Assembly: GCF_902859935.1 (NCBI RefSeq)
Contig: NZ_CADIKI010000006.1
Location: 186,001 to 250,000 of the forward strand
Origin: Paraburkholderia fynbosensis
Lineage (GTDB): Bacteria > Pseudomonadota > Gammaproteobacteria > Burkholderiales > Burkholderiaceae
Direction of reading: 5' to 3'
Length of the DNA: 64,000 bases
The notes under the pieces were generated by a model. That model saw only the letters and a list, made by a program, of their open reading frames with translations. It was not told where the DNA came from and did not search any database. This document shows positions 1 to 12,046 of this stretch, in pieces. Made by a program: the position numbers and the translations under genes. The first letter of the stretch is position 1; every line of letters starts with the position of its first letter.

Positions 1-324
1 GACGGCGTGACGCATATGCTGCGCCGCCTGCGTGTGAAGCTCCACGGCGGCCGCATGATGTTTTGCCACGTCCGCGCCACTGACGCTCGTGCCGCTCGAT
101 GGCGGCACTGTCGCGGGCGTACTCGCGTTATGCGCGCCTGCGTCGTGAGCCTGATCGATCGCGTGCAACGTATGGCCGTGCGCCATCATCGCCTGATGTG
201 CGGCGTGGGCAAAGTCCCGCCCGTCCTCGAAATGACGCGCCGCCTCGCGGTGATGTCGCGCGGCCTGCTCGTGATGTGACGCCGCGGCTTCGAGATGACC
301 CTTCTTGCTGTGCTTCGTGTTCAT
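1..324 (-). CDS. His/Ala-rich small protein, 3' end outside window
   Basis: The frame opens with an ATG at 324 preceded by a good ribosome site (CAGGAG, 6 bases upstream) and stays open for 108 codons to the left edge, so the C-terminus is missing. The product is hydrophilic and very rich in His and Ala, with repeated H-H-x-x-A-A patterns in the first 35 residues (for example HHEQAARHHREAA), then a Pro/Ser/Thr linker near residues 68-80 and a second His/Ala helix. No signal peptide or membrane segment is visible. It looks like a soluble helical or coiled-coil protein; His-rich stretches could bind metal, but that is inference. I do not recognise a named family. Confidence 0.65.
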   Translation of the reverse strand, partial: MNTKHSKKGHLEAAASHHEQAARHHREAARHFEDGRDFAHAAHQAMMAHGHTLHAIDQAHDAGAHNASTPATVPPSSGTSVSGADVAKHHAAAVELHTQAAQHMRHAV

Positions 325-496
325 GCCGGCTCCTGTGCAATTCAGGACAGACTCCGATGGCGACCGATTCGAAGGCATTCGCGGGTCGCAAACTGCAAGA
401 CTCCTAATCTACACGCACCCACGCTTTCTGTGGCGTTTGCGTGTCGCGGAAAATCGGCGTCACGTTGCGTCTGCGGCTGGCGCCATGTCCACAGAA

Positions 497-519
497 CAGG
501 CCGGGGTGTACCCGGCCTG
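497..519. terminator. perfect 9-bp hairpin, terminator-like
   Basis: CAGGCCGGG and CCCGGCCTG form a perfect 9-bp stem around a 5-base loop (gtgta). There is no T-run on either side, so intrinsic termination would be weak; it may still end the DUF2252 transcript or protect its 3' end. Confidence 0.4.
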
Positions 520-554
520 CTGGGACATTGGATGCCCTGCGACTTCGATCGCGC

Positions 555-760
555 TGCCTTGACGAGTCCCAGTTGTTGCAGCGCGGTCAAGCCATCGTCC
601 AGCCCGATCTCTTCGACTGTCTTGCCGTCTTTGAGCCGTTGCATGGTCGTGCCGGTGAAGCGCATTGTCCGACCCGTCGCAGCCGGCAGCGATCCCATGA
701 GGAAATCGCTGAATGCCGGACCGCTTTTCCGTGCCTTTGACCTCGCAGGAAGAATGTGCG
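555..760 (-). pseudogene. ester cyclase / SnoaL-like remnant
   Basis: On the minus strand, the frame running from about 698 reads a stretch typical of the C-terminal half of SnoaL-like ester cyclases: PATGR-type turn (LPAATGRTMRFTG), a dGKTVEE strand, then a DDGLTALQQLGL tail. Just upstream the family sequence continues in other frames (a VKGTEK-like segment near 725-745), so there is at least one frameshift. The N-terminal half is absent, because the stop codon of the DUF2252 gene lies immediately upstream at 786. Family members are normally 130-150 residues; about 70 are recognisable here. I read it as a decayed, truncated gene with no product. Confidence 0.5.
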
Positions 761-785
761 ATGTAGTGCGCCGAATGCCAACGCA

Positions 786-2033
786 TCAATGCCCCTCAGC
801 GCTTGCCCCTACTTCAAACCCGCCCCGATCGAAAGCCTCGCAATACACCTTCCAGTCATCCCCAACCTGCGTCGCGCATCGCGTCGCAAGATCGATCAGC
901 GGCAACTGCCAGTCTTTACGATTGCCGAACACAATCAGCTCGTCGGCAATCGACGACTTCTGCCGTCCGCCGCTGCGCAGATGCGCCCATGCGCTCAATT
1001 CGGCCATGCTGTTGATCACCGCCTCGAGCCGCGGCAGTTTGCCGTTCCAATCGCTCAACGCGACCCGGTCTTCCGACGGCTGCAGGCTGCGCAGCACATA
1101 CGAACGCTGATTGAAATCGACCGCATGCAGGAACGCCTGCGAGACCGCCTGATTGCGCCGCTGCACTTCGACAACGCGCTGCGCCTCGGTCTGCCACGGC
1201 GGCTGCGGCGTGTGCAGATGCGGCGTGACCGACGAAGGCAGCGCCTCTTTCAGATCGATCAGATAGTTGCCATTGGGTGAGCCCTTGCCTTCGACGAGAA
1301 TCACATAGCGGTCCACACCGAGACTGCCCGTGCCGGCGATCCGCCGCGCCACGTCGAGGATGCGATAGAAGTCGGGATTGGGCTCGCTCGCGGCGAACCG
1401 CTGCATGAATTGCGTGACGGCCGCGCGCTGTTCGTCGCTCACGGGCAGTGCTTTCTTGCCGTCCACTTTTAACACACGCGTCTTGCCCTTGAGCACCGTG
1501 CGCCGCTCCAGATGCGCCACGCGCGTGCGGCTCCCCAGTGCATCGAACAGATCGCGCACCATACCGACCGAGGTCTCCGCCTCGATCCAGCGCGACTTGC
1601 CCACCGCGAGCGCCGCGCCGTAGGCATCCACCGCGGTGTGGCAGAGCGCCAGCGCCTGCGCACGGCTGAGCATGAGATCGGCGGCGCCGACCAGCACGCT
1701 CGTCAGCAGGCGCACCAGTTCGTAAAGCGCGGGCGCGAGACAGGCTTCGTCGAAATCGTTGTTGTCGAAGTAGATCAGGCGATTGTCGGCCTTGTAGCTG
1801 CCGAAATTTTCCAGATGCATGTCGCCGCAAATCCAGACCGGCGGCGCATCGTCGAGCACCTTCTCGCGGGGCAGACGCTCATAGAACAGATGACAGGTGC
1901 CGCGCAAAAATACGAACGGCGAACTGCGCATGGCTTTGTATTTCATCGCGAGCCGTTCGGGATCGCGCCCGGCGTTGAAACTGGCGATGATCTTCGCGAT
2001 GTCGGGCATGGGCGTTCCGTTCATTGGGCACAT
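786..2033 (-). CDS. DUF2252 family protein
   Basis: 415 residues, typical full length for DUF2252, a family related to aminoglycoside-phosphotransferase/protein-kinase-like folds whose substrate is unknown. The kinase-like core is visible: GDMHLENFG (catalytic-loop-like H-x-E-N) followed by a D-N-N-D-F-D metal-binding-like segment near residues 90-115, and an R-x-S-P-F-x-F-x-R-G motif near residue 37 that is characteristic of the family. No signal peptide or membrane segment. Three in-frame ATGs (2033, 2024, 2009) compete; the third, beginning MPDIAKI, is the usual family start, so the true protein may be eight residues shorter. The gene stands alone; the ester-cyclase remnant lies directly downstream. 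Confidence 0.85.
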   Translation of the reverse strand: MCPMNGTPMPDIAKIIASFNAGRDPERLAMKYKAMRSSPFVFLRGTCHLFYERLPREKVLDDAPPVWICGDMHLENFGSYKADNRLIYFDNNDFDEACLAPALYELVRLLTSVLVGAADLMLSRAQALALCHTAVDAYGAALAVGKSRWIEAETSVGMVRDLFDALGSRTRVAHLERRTVLKGKTRVLKVDGKKALPVSDEQRAAVTQFMQRFAASEPNPDFYRILDVARRIAGTGSLGVDRYVILVEGKGSPNGNYLIDLKEALPSSVTPHLHTPQPPWQTEAQRVVEVQRRNQAVSQAFLHAVDFNQRSYVLRSLQPSEDRVALSDWNGKLPRLEAVINSMAELSAWAHLRSGGRQKSSIADELIVFGNRKDWQLPLIDLATRCATQVGDDWKVYCEAFDRGGFEVGASAEGH

Positions 2034-2248
2034 TGCGGCGAGGCGGGAGGGAAACCGGCTTCATCCGGTTTCATGCCCTCGATGCGGATTCAGCGCACGG
2101 TCGATGTCCGGGCCGCGAATCATGCCGCCGCGTGGGATGGATCATGTTGTGCTCGTCGCGGGCTTGGGTCTCGATTTTGCAAAGACGCCGGATCGCCGCC
2201 GCCCACTCGCACGACCATCGCATGATAAGCGCCACCTACACGGTCGCG

Positions 2249-3181
2249 CTACCGCCCCGTCATCAGATAGTACCGCCCGTCGGCACTCACGTTGAAGCCG
2301 AACCCGCATGCCGTCGGCGAGCCGCGCGTACGCACGTCGAGCGTTTCCGGCGCGGACAGGCTGAACTCGATCAGGCACCTGTCGCCACGCTGCTCGTACG
2401 GCGCGAGCGTGCCGATCTTTGCGGTGGCGTCGATCGGCCCGTTGCCGCCGGCCTCGGTCATCGGCACGCGCGCCATGCCGTCGAAGAACCGCACATAGGC
2501 CGACATGCTGCCTATGTTCGCACTGGGCTCGCCGTCCGGGCCCACGGTCGGATAGACGAAATCGCCGTCGATCCGGTAGACACCGCGCCGCCCTTTCACC
2601 GGCTTCACGTCGATGCTGTTCCAGGCGCCGAAGAACATGTAGCGGCTAAAGCGCGCGCCGGGCGGCGGTATGCCCGTCACCACCGCTTTGTTCGAAACCG
2701 CTTCCAGACGCTGACGCGCCGCGGCCACCGCGCGGCCGAGCAGCGCGTCGCTCGGGTAGTCGTCGCCGCGGCTCACCGCGCTCCGGTAGTAGGCGCGCGC
2801 GTCGGGGTATGCGCCGAGCTTCTGCTGCACGTCGCCCTGATGGACCAGGGCCATCGCCACACGCGAGCGCGCCGAACTGGTTGCCTTCGGCGAGTTCTCC
2901 TCGGCGGCGCGCATCGCGGCGGCCTCGGCGAGCGAGGCTTCCATTGCGACGAGCGTCTGCGCGTCCTCGATGCGCCCCGCTTCGAGCGCGGCCACGCCGA
3001 GCGCCGCGCACGAAGCATTCGTGCGGCACGCGATGTCCTTGCCTGCCAGCAGATTGCGTCGATACAGATCGGCACGCGAATCGGCCTGCTGCGTCTGCGC
3101 CACGGCGAACGCCGGCGTAAGCACGGCAGCCGCCTCCAGAACGGCAAGCATAGCCACGGCGAACACGGTTCTGACGTTCAT
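2249..3181 (-). CDS. secreted hypothetical protein with helical repeat N-half
   Basis: 310 residues from the ATG at 3181. Residues 1-28 are a Sec signal peptide ending AFAVAQ. The mature N-terminal half (about 30-150) is Ala-rich and helical, contains two Cys separated by five residues (CRTNASC) and looks like tetratricopeptide-type helix pairs (A-x-x-G-D-x-x-x-K-L-G-x-x-x-x-A-x-x-Y). The C-terminal half (about 170-310) is beta-rich with many Gly and Tyr and two further Cys. It is probably periplasmic or exported. The ribosome site is weak (no AGG), so the start is chosen for the signal peptide. I do not recognise a family, and no neighbour indicates a role. Confidence 0.7.
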   Translation of the reverse strand: MNVRTVFAVAMLAVLEAAAVLTPAFAVAQTQQADSRADLYRRNLLAGKDIACRTNASCAALGVAALEAGRIEDAQTLVAMEASLAEAAAMRAAEENSPKATSSARSRVAMALVHQGDVQQKLGAYPDARAYYRSAVSRGDDYPSDALLGRAVAAARQRLEAVSNKAVVTGIPPPGARFSRYMFFGAWNSIDVKPVKGRRGVYRIDGDFVYPTVGPDGEPSANIGSMSAYVRFFDGMARVPMTEAGGNGPIDATAKIGTLAPYEQRGDRCLIEFSLSAPETLDVRTRGSPTACGFGFNVSADGRYYLMTGR

Positions 3182-3674
3182 GAGCAAGAGGATAGGATGG
3201 GAATCATGTGTTTCGGCTTTCCGTTTCGATGTTGCGGATGTGGCGCTTCGAACACATGTTTTGCGCCCGGCATATGCATGACTCCCACGATACGCACCGG
3301 CGCGGCCACTGGCCGTGATGCTGACAGAAAATCGGCGCCCGCGCGAATCCGTCCGGACGCCGCCAGTCGCCGGCCTTGTATGCGACGGACCGGAAAACCG
3401 TGGCGCGCCGCGCTCCAGGCCGCGCGCATGGCGATTGCGTCGCGTCGATATGTCGACAACGCGCCACGCCGAGCAGCGCCGGTTCGCATTGCAGCCGCGA
3501 GCGGGGAAGCAGCAGTTCGCGGCGGACGCGCGACGGAACGGGGGGCGTCGGCAAGCTACCGCCGAGCAGCGCGCATCGAGCGCCAATGTTGCGAACGCGC
3601 GCCTGCTCCCCTACATTGCTTATTGAATGATCGCCAATACCCGCCGTCTGTCGCACACGACGTAAGCGCGTTTT
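3182..3674. other. intergenic, no gene seen
   Basis: 493 bases without a convincing coding frame; all open stretches are short, high-GC frames without family resemblance. It separates two minus-strand genes and presumably holds the promoter of the secreted protein that starts at 3181. Confidence 0.5.
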
Positions 3675-4640
3675 TCAGGCACGCTCCTGCGTGCCGAACT
3701 TCTTGCGATACGCCGCCGGACTCGTCAGCGCGACGCGCCGAAAATGACGCCGTAGTGATTCTTCCGACCCGAAACCCGCGACTTGCGCGACGCGCGCCAT
3801 CGGCCACGAAGCCTGTGCTTCGAGCAACTCGCGCGCCATCGCGACCCGTTCCCGCACCACCCACTCGAAGAGCGCCATGCCGGTCGCGTCGCGAAATTGC
3901 CGCTGCAGCGTGCGCGGGCTCATCACGGCGCGTTCGGCGAGCGAACCCAGCGTGTGCGGCTCGGCCGGATGCGCGCGCACCCAGTCCATCAGTTTCGCCA
4001 GCCGCCCGCTCTCGTCCTGCGGCATCGGGCGCGGCACGAACTGCGCCTGCCCGCCCTCGCGATGCGGAGGCACCACGAGCCGTTGCGCGACCCGATTCGC
4101 CACCGCGCCGCCATGATCGCGCCGCACCAGGTGCAACAACATGTCGAGCCCCGCCGCCGATCCTGCCGACGTGATGATCCGGCCTTCGTCGATATAGAGC
4201 GCATCGGGCCGCACGCTCAAGTGCGGGTAACGCTGCTGCAATTTGTCGGCGTAGCGCCAGTGGGTCGTGACGGTCTTGCCGTCGAGCACGCCCGCGGCCG
4301 CCAGCACGAACACGCCGGAACAGATCGAACACAGACGTGCGCCTCGCTCATAGGCGGCGCGAATCTTTTTCAGAAGCGGTGCGGGCGGCACTTCGTCTGC
4401 GTCGCGCCAGCCGGGAATGACGATGGTGTCGGCACGCTCCAGCAGCTTGAGCGTGTATGGCGCGGCGATCGTGATGCCGCCCGCCGCGCGGATCGGACCG
4501 GCTTCGCCCGCGCACACCGCGAAGCGATACCAGTCGACGCCGAGCTCGGGACGTTCGAGCGCGAACAGTTCGGTCACGCAGCCGAATTCGAAGGTGCAGA
4601 GCCGGTCATAAGCCAGCGCGACGACGAGGTGATTGTGCAT
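3675..4640 (-). CDS. ftrA: FtrA/GlxA-type transcriptional regulator (DJ-1/PfpI + AraC)
   Basis: 321 residues, the normal length for this family. Residues 1-165 form a DJ-1/PfpI-like (glutamine-amidotransferase fold) sensory domain, including the nucleophile-elbow-like segment LCSICSGVFVLAAAG near residue 105, where a Cys sits in the elbow. Residues 215-315 form an AraC-type double helix-turn-helix (MSPRTLQRQF and a second helix pair ending in SEESLRRHFRR). It acts in the cytoplasm as a DNA-binding regulator; related proteins control small-molecule catabolism or aldehyde/methylglyoxal stress genes, but the ligand here is unknown. It starts at ATG 4640 and is monocistronic. Confidence 0.85.
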   Translation of the reverse strand: MHNHLVVALAYDRLCTFEFGCVTELFALERPELGVDWYRFAVCAGEAGPIRAAGGITIAAPYTLKLLERADTIVIPGWRDADEVPPAPLLKKIRAAYERGARLCSICSGVFVLAAAGVLDGKTVTTHWRYADKLQQRYPHLSVRPDALYIDEGRIITSAGSAAGLDMLLHLVRRDHGGAVANRVAQRLVVPPHREGGQAQFVPRPMPQDESGRLAKLMDWVRAHPAEPHTLGSLAERAVMSPRTLQRQFRDATGMALFEWVVRERVAMARELLEAQASWPMARVAQVAGFGSEESLRRHFRRVALTSPAAYRKKFGTQERA

Positions 4641-4814
4641 GGCGCAATGTTACTGGAGATTGTGATTACGCCAATCAGAATGACGACGTGGCGATGCAAC
4701 CAATTCGCGCGTCGGGCCGCGAGATAGCGCATCCAGGGATGGGTATGGCTCTGAGCCGAACGGCTGGATTGAGACCAGCCCGGCAAGGTCCGCATCCAGC
4801 CCAGCCCCGCCGAT

Positions 4815-6122
<1,308 letters not shown>

Positions 6123-8543
6123 ATGTCCAAGCAAACTCAAACTAAGCCACCATCGACTGCCGCTCGCGCCGGTCTGTCCGTCGTGGGTGCGCTGTGCCTT
6201 CTGCTCGGCCTCTTTTTCGTGATCGGCGGCGGCATGCTCATCGCCCGCGGCGGCTCGTGGTATTACCTGTTGATGGGCCTCGCCATCAGCGCGACGGGCA
6301 TTCAGCTCGCGCGACGCCGCTCGAACGCCTACGTGCTCTTCATCATCGCCCTCGTCGCGACCGCGCTGTGGGCCGTTTGGGAAAGCGGCATCGACTTCTG
6401 GCCGCTGCAAGCGCGCATCTTCATGTTCTCGATGATCGCCATGCTGCTCGCGCCGGTCTATCCGGTCCTGCGCCGCCTCGAGGGCAAGACCCCCGCGAAG
6501 GGTGCCGCGTGGGCCGTCGGCCTCGTGCTGCTCGCGTGTAACGCGCTGTTCGTGTACGGCATGTTCATTCCGCACGGTACTTTCGGCACCGAGTCGGACG
6601 CCGGCCTCTCAAGAAACCATCCCGGCACCGGCGACTGGTCCGCATACGGACACTCGGCGGGCGGCGACCGTTTCGTGGGCTTCCCGCAGATCAATCGCGA
6701 CAGCGTGAAGAACCTCCAGGTCGCGTGGACTTATCACACCGGCGACGTGCCGCTCAGCCCGACCGGCGGCGGCGCGGAAGACCAGGAAACGCCGCTGCAG
6801 ATCGGCGACACGCTGTTCGTCTGCTCGCCGCACAACACGGTGATCGCGCTCGACGCCGCGAACGGTCACGAAAAATGGCGCCATGAGTTTCCGAGCAAGA
6901 CGACTGTCTGGGTGCGCTGCCGCGGCCTCGCGTACTTCGATACGACGAAGCCCGTGCAGCAGCCGGGCGTAAGCGGTTCGACGCCCGTCACGCCCGTTGC
7001 GCTGCCGGCCGGTCAGGCCGCCTGCCGTCGCCGCATCTTCATGAATACGATCGACGCAAAGCTGGTCGCACTCGACGCCGACACCGGCAAGCTCTGCGCG
7101 GACTTCGGCGAGAACGGCGTGATCAACCTGAAGGCCGGGCTCGGCGATGCGACCGACCCGCTCTACGAACTGACCTCGCCGCCGACCGTCGCGGGCACGA
7201 CCATCGTGGTCGGCGGACGCGTCGCCGACAACGTGGCACTCGACATGCCCGGCGGCGTGATCCGCGGCTTCGACGTGATCACGGGCAAGATGAAGTGGGC
7301 GTTCGACCCGGGCAATCCGAAGGACAAGCAGGCGCCGTCAGCCGGCAAGACCTTCACGCGCTCGACGCCGAACGTGTGGGCGCCGATGTCCTACGACGCG
7401 GCCTCGAACACGGTGTACATGCCGGTGGGCAATGCGGCGATCGATCTGTGGGGCGCAAAGCGCACGCAACTCGACGAGTCCTACGGTGCGTCGATTCTCG
7501 CGCTCGACGCGACGACGGGCGCCGAAAAGTGGCACTACCAGACCGTCCACCACGATCTGTGGGACTACGACGTGCCGATGCAGCCGACGCTCGTCGACTT
7601 CCCGGTCGACGGCAAGAAGGTGCCGGCGCTGGTGGTCGGCACGAAGATGGGCCAACTTTTCGTGCTCGACCGTCTGACCGGCAAGCCGCTCACCAAAGTG
7701 ATCGAGCAGCCGGTAAAGACCGCGACGATCCCGGGCGAGCCCTACTCGAAGACCCAGCCGGTGTCGGTCGGCATGCCGCAGATCGGCGCGCAAGTGCTGA
7801 AGGGCTCGGACATGTGGGGGATGACCCCGGTCGACCAGATGATGTGCCGGATCATTTTCCACGGCATGCGCTATGACGGTCAGTTCACCGCGCCGGATAC
7901 CGACACGTCGCTGAGCTTCCCCGGCTCGCTCGGCGGGATGAACTGGGGCGGCCTGTCGTACGACCCGGACGCGGACATGATCTTCGTGAACGACATGCGC
8001 CTCGGCCTGTGGGTGCGTCTCGTCAAGGAAGCGCGTCGCGGCGGCGAATCGAACGGCAATGAAGCCGTGAACGCCGGCATGGGCGCGGTGCCGCTCGGCG
8101 GCACGCCGTATTCGGTCACCAAGGACCGCTTCTTCTCGCCGCTCGGCATTCCTTGCCAGAAGCCGCCTTTCGGCAGCCTGACGGCCATCGACCTGAAGAC
8201 GCGCAGCGTCGCGTGGCAAGTGCCGCTCGGCACGGTGCGCGACACGCGCCTCGCGGGCGTGCAGATGCACATGCCGACGCCGATCGGGATGCCGACCATC
8301 GGCGGCTCGCTCAGCACCGGCGGGGGTCTCGTGTTCTTCGCGGCCACCCAGGACTACTACCTGCGCGCGTTCGACAGCTCGACCGGCAAGGAAGTCTGGA
8401 AAGCCCGCCTGCCGGTGGGTAGCCAGGGCACGCCGATGAGCTACGAGCTCAACGGCCGCCAATACATCGTGATCTCGGCGGGCGGCGCGCGTCAGTCGCC
8501 GGATCGCGGCGATTACGTGATCGCCTACGCGCTGCCGCAATAA
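6123..8543 (+). CDS. gcd: membrane-bound PQQ-dependent glucose dehydrogenase
   Basis: 806 residues, matching the 790-810 of the membrane-bound glucose/quinate/shikimate dehydrogenase family. Residues 15-145 hold four or five hydrophobic helices that anchor the enzyme and bind ubiquinone. The rest is the periplasmic eight-bladed PQQ propeller, with tryptophan-docking repeats (for example ALDAANGHEKWRHE, ALDADTGKLC, ALDATTGAEKWHYQ, AFDSSTGKEVW) and the conserved HHDLWDYDVPMQP segment. It oxidises aldoses such as glucose to gluconolactone in the periplasm and passes electrons to the quinone pool, which acidifies the medium and solubilises phosphate. No PQQ biosynthesis gene is in the window, so the cofactor must come from elsewhere. 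The assignment is firm to family; glucose is the likeliest substrate. Confidence 0.93.
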   Translation: MSKQTQTKPPSTAARAGLSVVGALCLLLGLFFVIGGGMLIARGGSWYYLLMGLAISATGIQLARRRSNAYVLFIIALVATALWAVWESGIDFWPLQARIFMFSMIAMLLAPVYPVLRRLEGKTPAKGAAWAVGLVLLACNALFVYGMFIPHGTFGTESDAGLSRNHPGTGDWSAYGHSAGGDRFVGFPQINRDSVKNLQVAWTYHTGDVPLSPTGGGAEDQETPLQIGDTLFVCSPHNTVIALDAANGHEKWRHEFPSKTTVWVRCRGLAYFDTTKPVQQPGVSGSTPVTPVALPAGQAACRRRIFMNTIDAKLVALDADTGKLCADFGENGVINLKAGLGDATDPLYELTSPPTVAGTTIVVGGRVADNVALDMPGGVIRGFDVITGKMKWAFDPGNPKDKQAPSAGKTFTRSTPNVWAPMSYDAASNTVYMPVGNAAIDLWGAKRTQLDESYGASILALDATTGAEKWHYQTVHHDLWDYDVPMQPTLVDFPVDGKKVPALVVGTKMGQLFVLDRLTGKPLTKVIEQPVKTATIPGEPYSKTQPVSVGMPQIGAQVLKGSDMWGMTPVDQMMCRIIFHGMRYDGQFTAPDTDTSLSFPGSLGGMNWGGLSYDPDADMIFVNDMRLGLWVRLVKEARRGGESNGNEAVNAGMGAVPLGGTPYSVTKDRFFSPLGIPCQKPPFGSLTAIDLKTRSVAWQVPLGTVRDTRLAGVQMHMPTPIGMPTIGGSLSTGGGLVFFAATQDYYLRAFDSSTGKEVWKARLPVGSQGTPMSYELNGRQYIVISAGGARQSPDRGDYVIAYALPQ

Positions 8544-8559
8544 CGCGCGACGCGAGTAC

Positions 8560-8590
8560 CTGAAGCGCGGTATATTCGTCCGCGCTTCAG
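8560..8590 (+). terminator. hairpin downstream of gcd
   Basis: CTGAAGCGCGG and CCGCGCTTCAG form a perfect 11-bp stem with a 9-base loop, 16 bases after the gcd stop codon. No T-run follows; it may work together with the next hairpin. Confidence 0.45.
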
Positions 8591-8626
8591 CGGGGCTCTG
8601 TACGGCGTCAGCGTACGCACCTCCGC

Positions 8627-8670
8627 AACGGCATGCCGCCGACGCAGCTTCGCGCCGGGCATGCCGTTTT
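8627..8670 (+). terminator. Rho-independent terminator of gcd
   Basis: AACGGCATGCC pairs perfectly with GGCATGCCGTT over 11 bp across a 20-base loop, and the right arm runs into TTTTCATT. This is the more convincing terminator after gcd. Confidence 0.5.
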
Positions 8671-8726
8671 CATTCGAGCTTCTCGTGCCCCCGTGGCGCA
8701 CAGCGTGCGGTATTCTCTTTTCCCTT

Positions 8727-9815
8727 ATGAAACATTCACCCCTCGCGCTACCTCAGTGCCATGACGCCTCACGCGGGTCACCGCGAGCGTTCGGCCGGCG
8801 TGCGCGGCGTACCTCGGCGGCGCTGGCCGTGTTCGCCGCGCACGCCGTGACGGCGCACGCCCAGAGCTCCGTCACCCTCTACGGCGCGCTCGACACCAGC
8901 ATCGAAATCACCAACCCCGGCGCGGGCTACGTCGCACGCATGGACTCCGGCGCCTATCGTGGCTCGCGCTTCGGCCTGCGCGGCGCGCAAGACATTGGCA
9001 ACGGCGTCAAAATCCTGTTCGACCTGGAGAACGGCTTCAATTCGGGCAACGGCTCGCTTGCCGTCGCCGACACGATGTTCAATCGCCAGGCATGGATCGG
9101 CGCGTCCACGCGCTATGGCACCGTGCGGGTGGGCCGTCAGTATTCGCCGATCTACATCCCGTTCAAAGGACAGCTCGACGCATTCGGCGCCGGCACGATC
9201 GCCTCGGGGCTCGACAATCTGTCGAAGATCACGCCGTACGAGAGCAACGCGATCACCTATCTTTCGCCGGAATTCCACGGCTTCTCGACGACGCTGATGG
9301 CCGCCCTGCGCGACCCCGCCGACGGCGACGGCAACGGCCTCGCCGGCCACATCGAGACGGTCGAGTGGCACAACGGTCCATTTCGCATTTCCTATGCGCA
9401 CCAGCAGACACACGGCGACGGCGCGTTGCGCGCCAATCTCGGCGGCGTCTCGTACGTGTATGGGCCGCTCACCGGCTTCCTGTCGTTCTTCAATGGCGAT
9501 GGCGGCACGCCGCGCTATCACAACGACGGCGCATCGGTGTCGGCGCGTTACGCGATCAACGGACGCTTTCGCGCGTCGCTCGGCTACACGTATCTGCGTG
9601 ACCGCTCGGGCGGCGACAACAATGCCGACCAGTTCAGCGCCGCCTGTGAATACGATCTCTCGAAACGCGTGCTGCTCTATGCGAGCGCGGGCTGGCTGAG
9701 AAATCACGGCGACGCCGAATTCACGCTCAAGGGCGTGAACGTCACCGGGCTCACACCTTCGTGGCCCGGCGCCAGCGTGCGAGGCGTGCAGTTCGGCATG
9801 ATCAATCGCTTCTAG
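8727..9815 (+). CDS. gram-negative porin
   Basis: 362 residues from the ATG at 8727. A signal peptide with a long basic n-region ends AVTAHA-QSSVTLYG, and SSVTLYG is the classical first strand of Burkholderiales trimeric porins (OmpC/Omp38-like, porin_4 family). The characteristic SRFGLRGAQDIGNG, NRQAWIG and TVRVGRQYSP strands follow, and the protein ends GVQFGMINRF with the C-terminal Phe needed for outer-membrane assembly. It forms a 16-stranded channel. The upstream in-frame ATG at 8661 lies in the gcd terminator and is rejected. Its position between gcd and the polyol transporter is suggestive of a role in sugar uptake, but that is inference. Confidence 0.9.
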   Translation: MKHSPLALPQCHDASRGSPRAFGRRARRTSAALAVFAAHAVTAHAQSSVTLYGALDTSIEITNPGAGYVARMDSGAYRGSRFGLRGAQDIGNGVKILFDLENGFNSGNGSLAVADTMFNRQAWIGASTRYGTVRVGRQYSPIYIPFKGQLDAFGAGTIASGLDNLSKITPYESNAITYLSPEFHGFSTTLMAALRDPADGDGNGLAGHIETVEWHNGPFRISYAHQQTHGDGALRANLGGVSYVYGPLTGFLSFFNGDGGTPRYHNDGASVSARYAINGRFRASLGYTYLRDRSGGDNNADQFSAACEYDLSKRVLLYASAGWLRNHGDAEFTLKGVNVTGLTPSWPGASVRGVQFGMINRF

Positions 9816-9843
9816 ACGACGCGCGTAACACGCGTGCGCATTG

Positions 9844-9879
9844 CGTGAAATAAAACGGGCGGCCTGCCCCGGCCGCCCG
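9844..9879 (-). terminator. terminator of the polyol ABC operon
   Basis: CGGGCGGCC and GGCCGCCCG form a perfect 9-bp stem (loop of 6). Read on the minus strand, the stem is followed by TTTTATTT. It lies 35 bases after the stop of the last gene of the ABC operon and 41 bases after the convergent porin gene. Confidence 0.75.
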
Positions 9880-9913
9880 CCCACACGCTCTCATACGATC
9901 GCGCAGCAGCGCC

Positions 9914-11656
<1,743 letters not shown>

Positions 11657-11764
11657 GGCTGTCTCCAGTCTCTGAGCACCCCTTGCATCAACTGCCGGCG
11701 TCCGCCCGGGGCATCAACGGAACCGGTCTGTCCAGATACGCAAGTCTTCGGAACGCAACGCCGT

Positions 11765-12046
11765 TCAACCCTTCCACATGACGATGAGCAGCACGAGCAT
11801 CGACACCGCGAAGCCCGGCCACGCATTCGCGTTTTCCGCGCTGATGCCGATCCACGCGAGATTGACGTACGCGGCAATCAGCAGTCCGATGAAAAGCCGG
11901 TCGCCACGCGTGGTGGAAATCGGCAGGAAGCCTTTTCGTTCGATGGTCGGCGAGCGGATTTCCCACACGGTCATGCCCGCCAGCATCAGCACGATGCAGC
12001 CGAAAAAGACCGCCACCTCGGGGGTCCAATACATCCACGTGAGCAT
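11765..12046 (-). CDS. glpU: DUF2160 small membrane protein (GlpU-like)
   Basis: 93 residues starting MLTWMYWTPEVAVFF, with two or three predicted membrane helices (about 8-25, 50-67 and 75-90). DUF2160 proteins are found almost only in this transporter operon, between the permease and binding-protein genes, and correspond to GlpU of the rhizobial glycerol transporter. The molecular role is not established; an accessory subunit of the permease complex is the obvious guess. The start codon overlaps the permease stop by one base (TGATG), with GGGGAG as ribosome site, so translation is probably coupled. Confidence 0.85.
   Translation of the reverse strand: MLTWMYWTPEVAVFFGCIVLMLAGMTVWEIRSPTIERKGFLPISTTRGDRLFIGLLIAAYVNLAWIGISAENANAWPGFAVSMLVLLIVMWKG

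Noticed and set aside
2024..4174. Very long plus-strand open frame (716 codons) rich in Arg, Ala and His
   Set aside because: It spans two minus-strand genes and the gap between them, shows no family motif, and has the composition of a GC-rich shadow frame.
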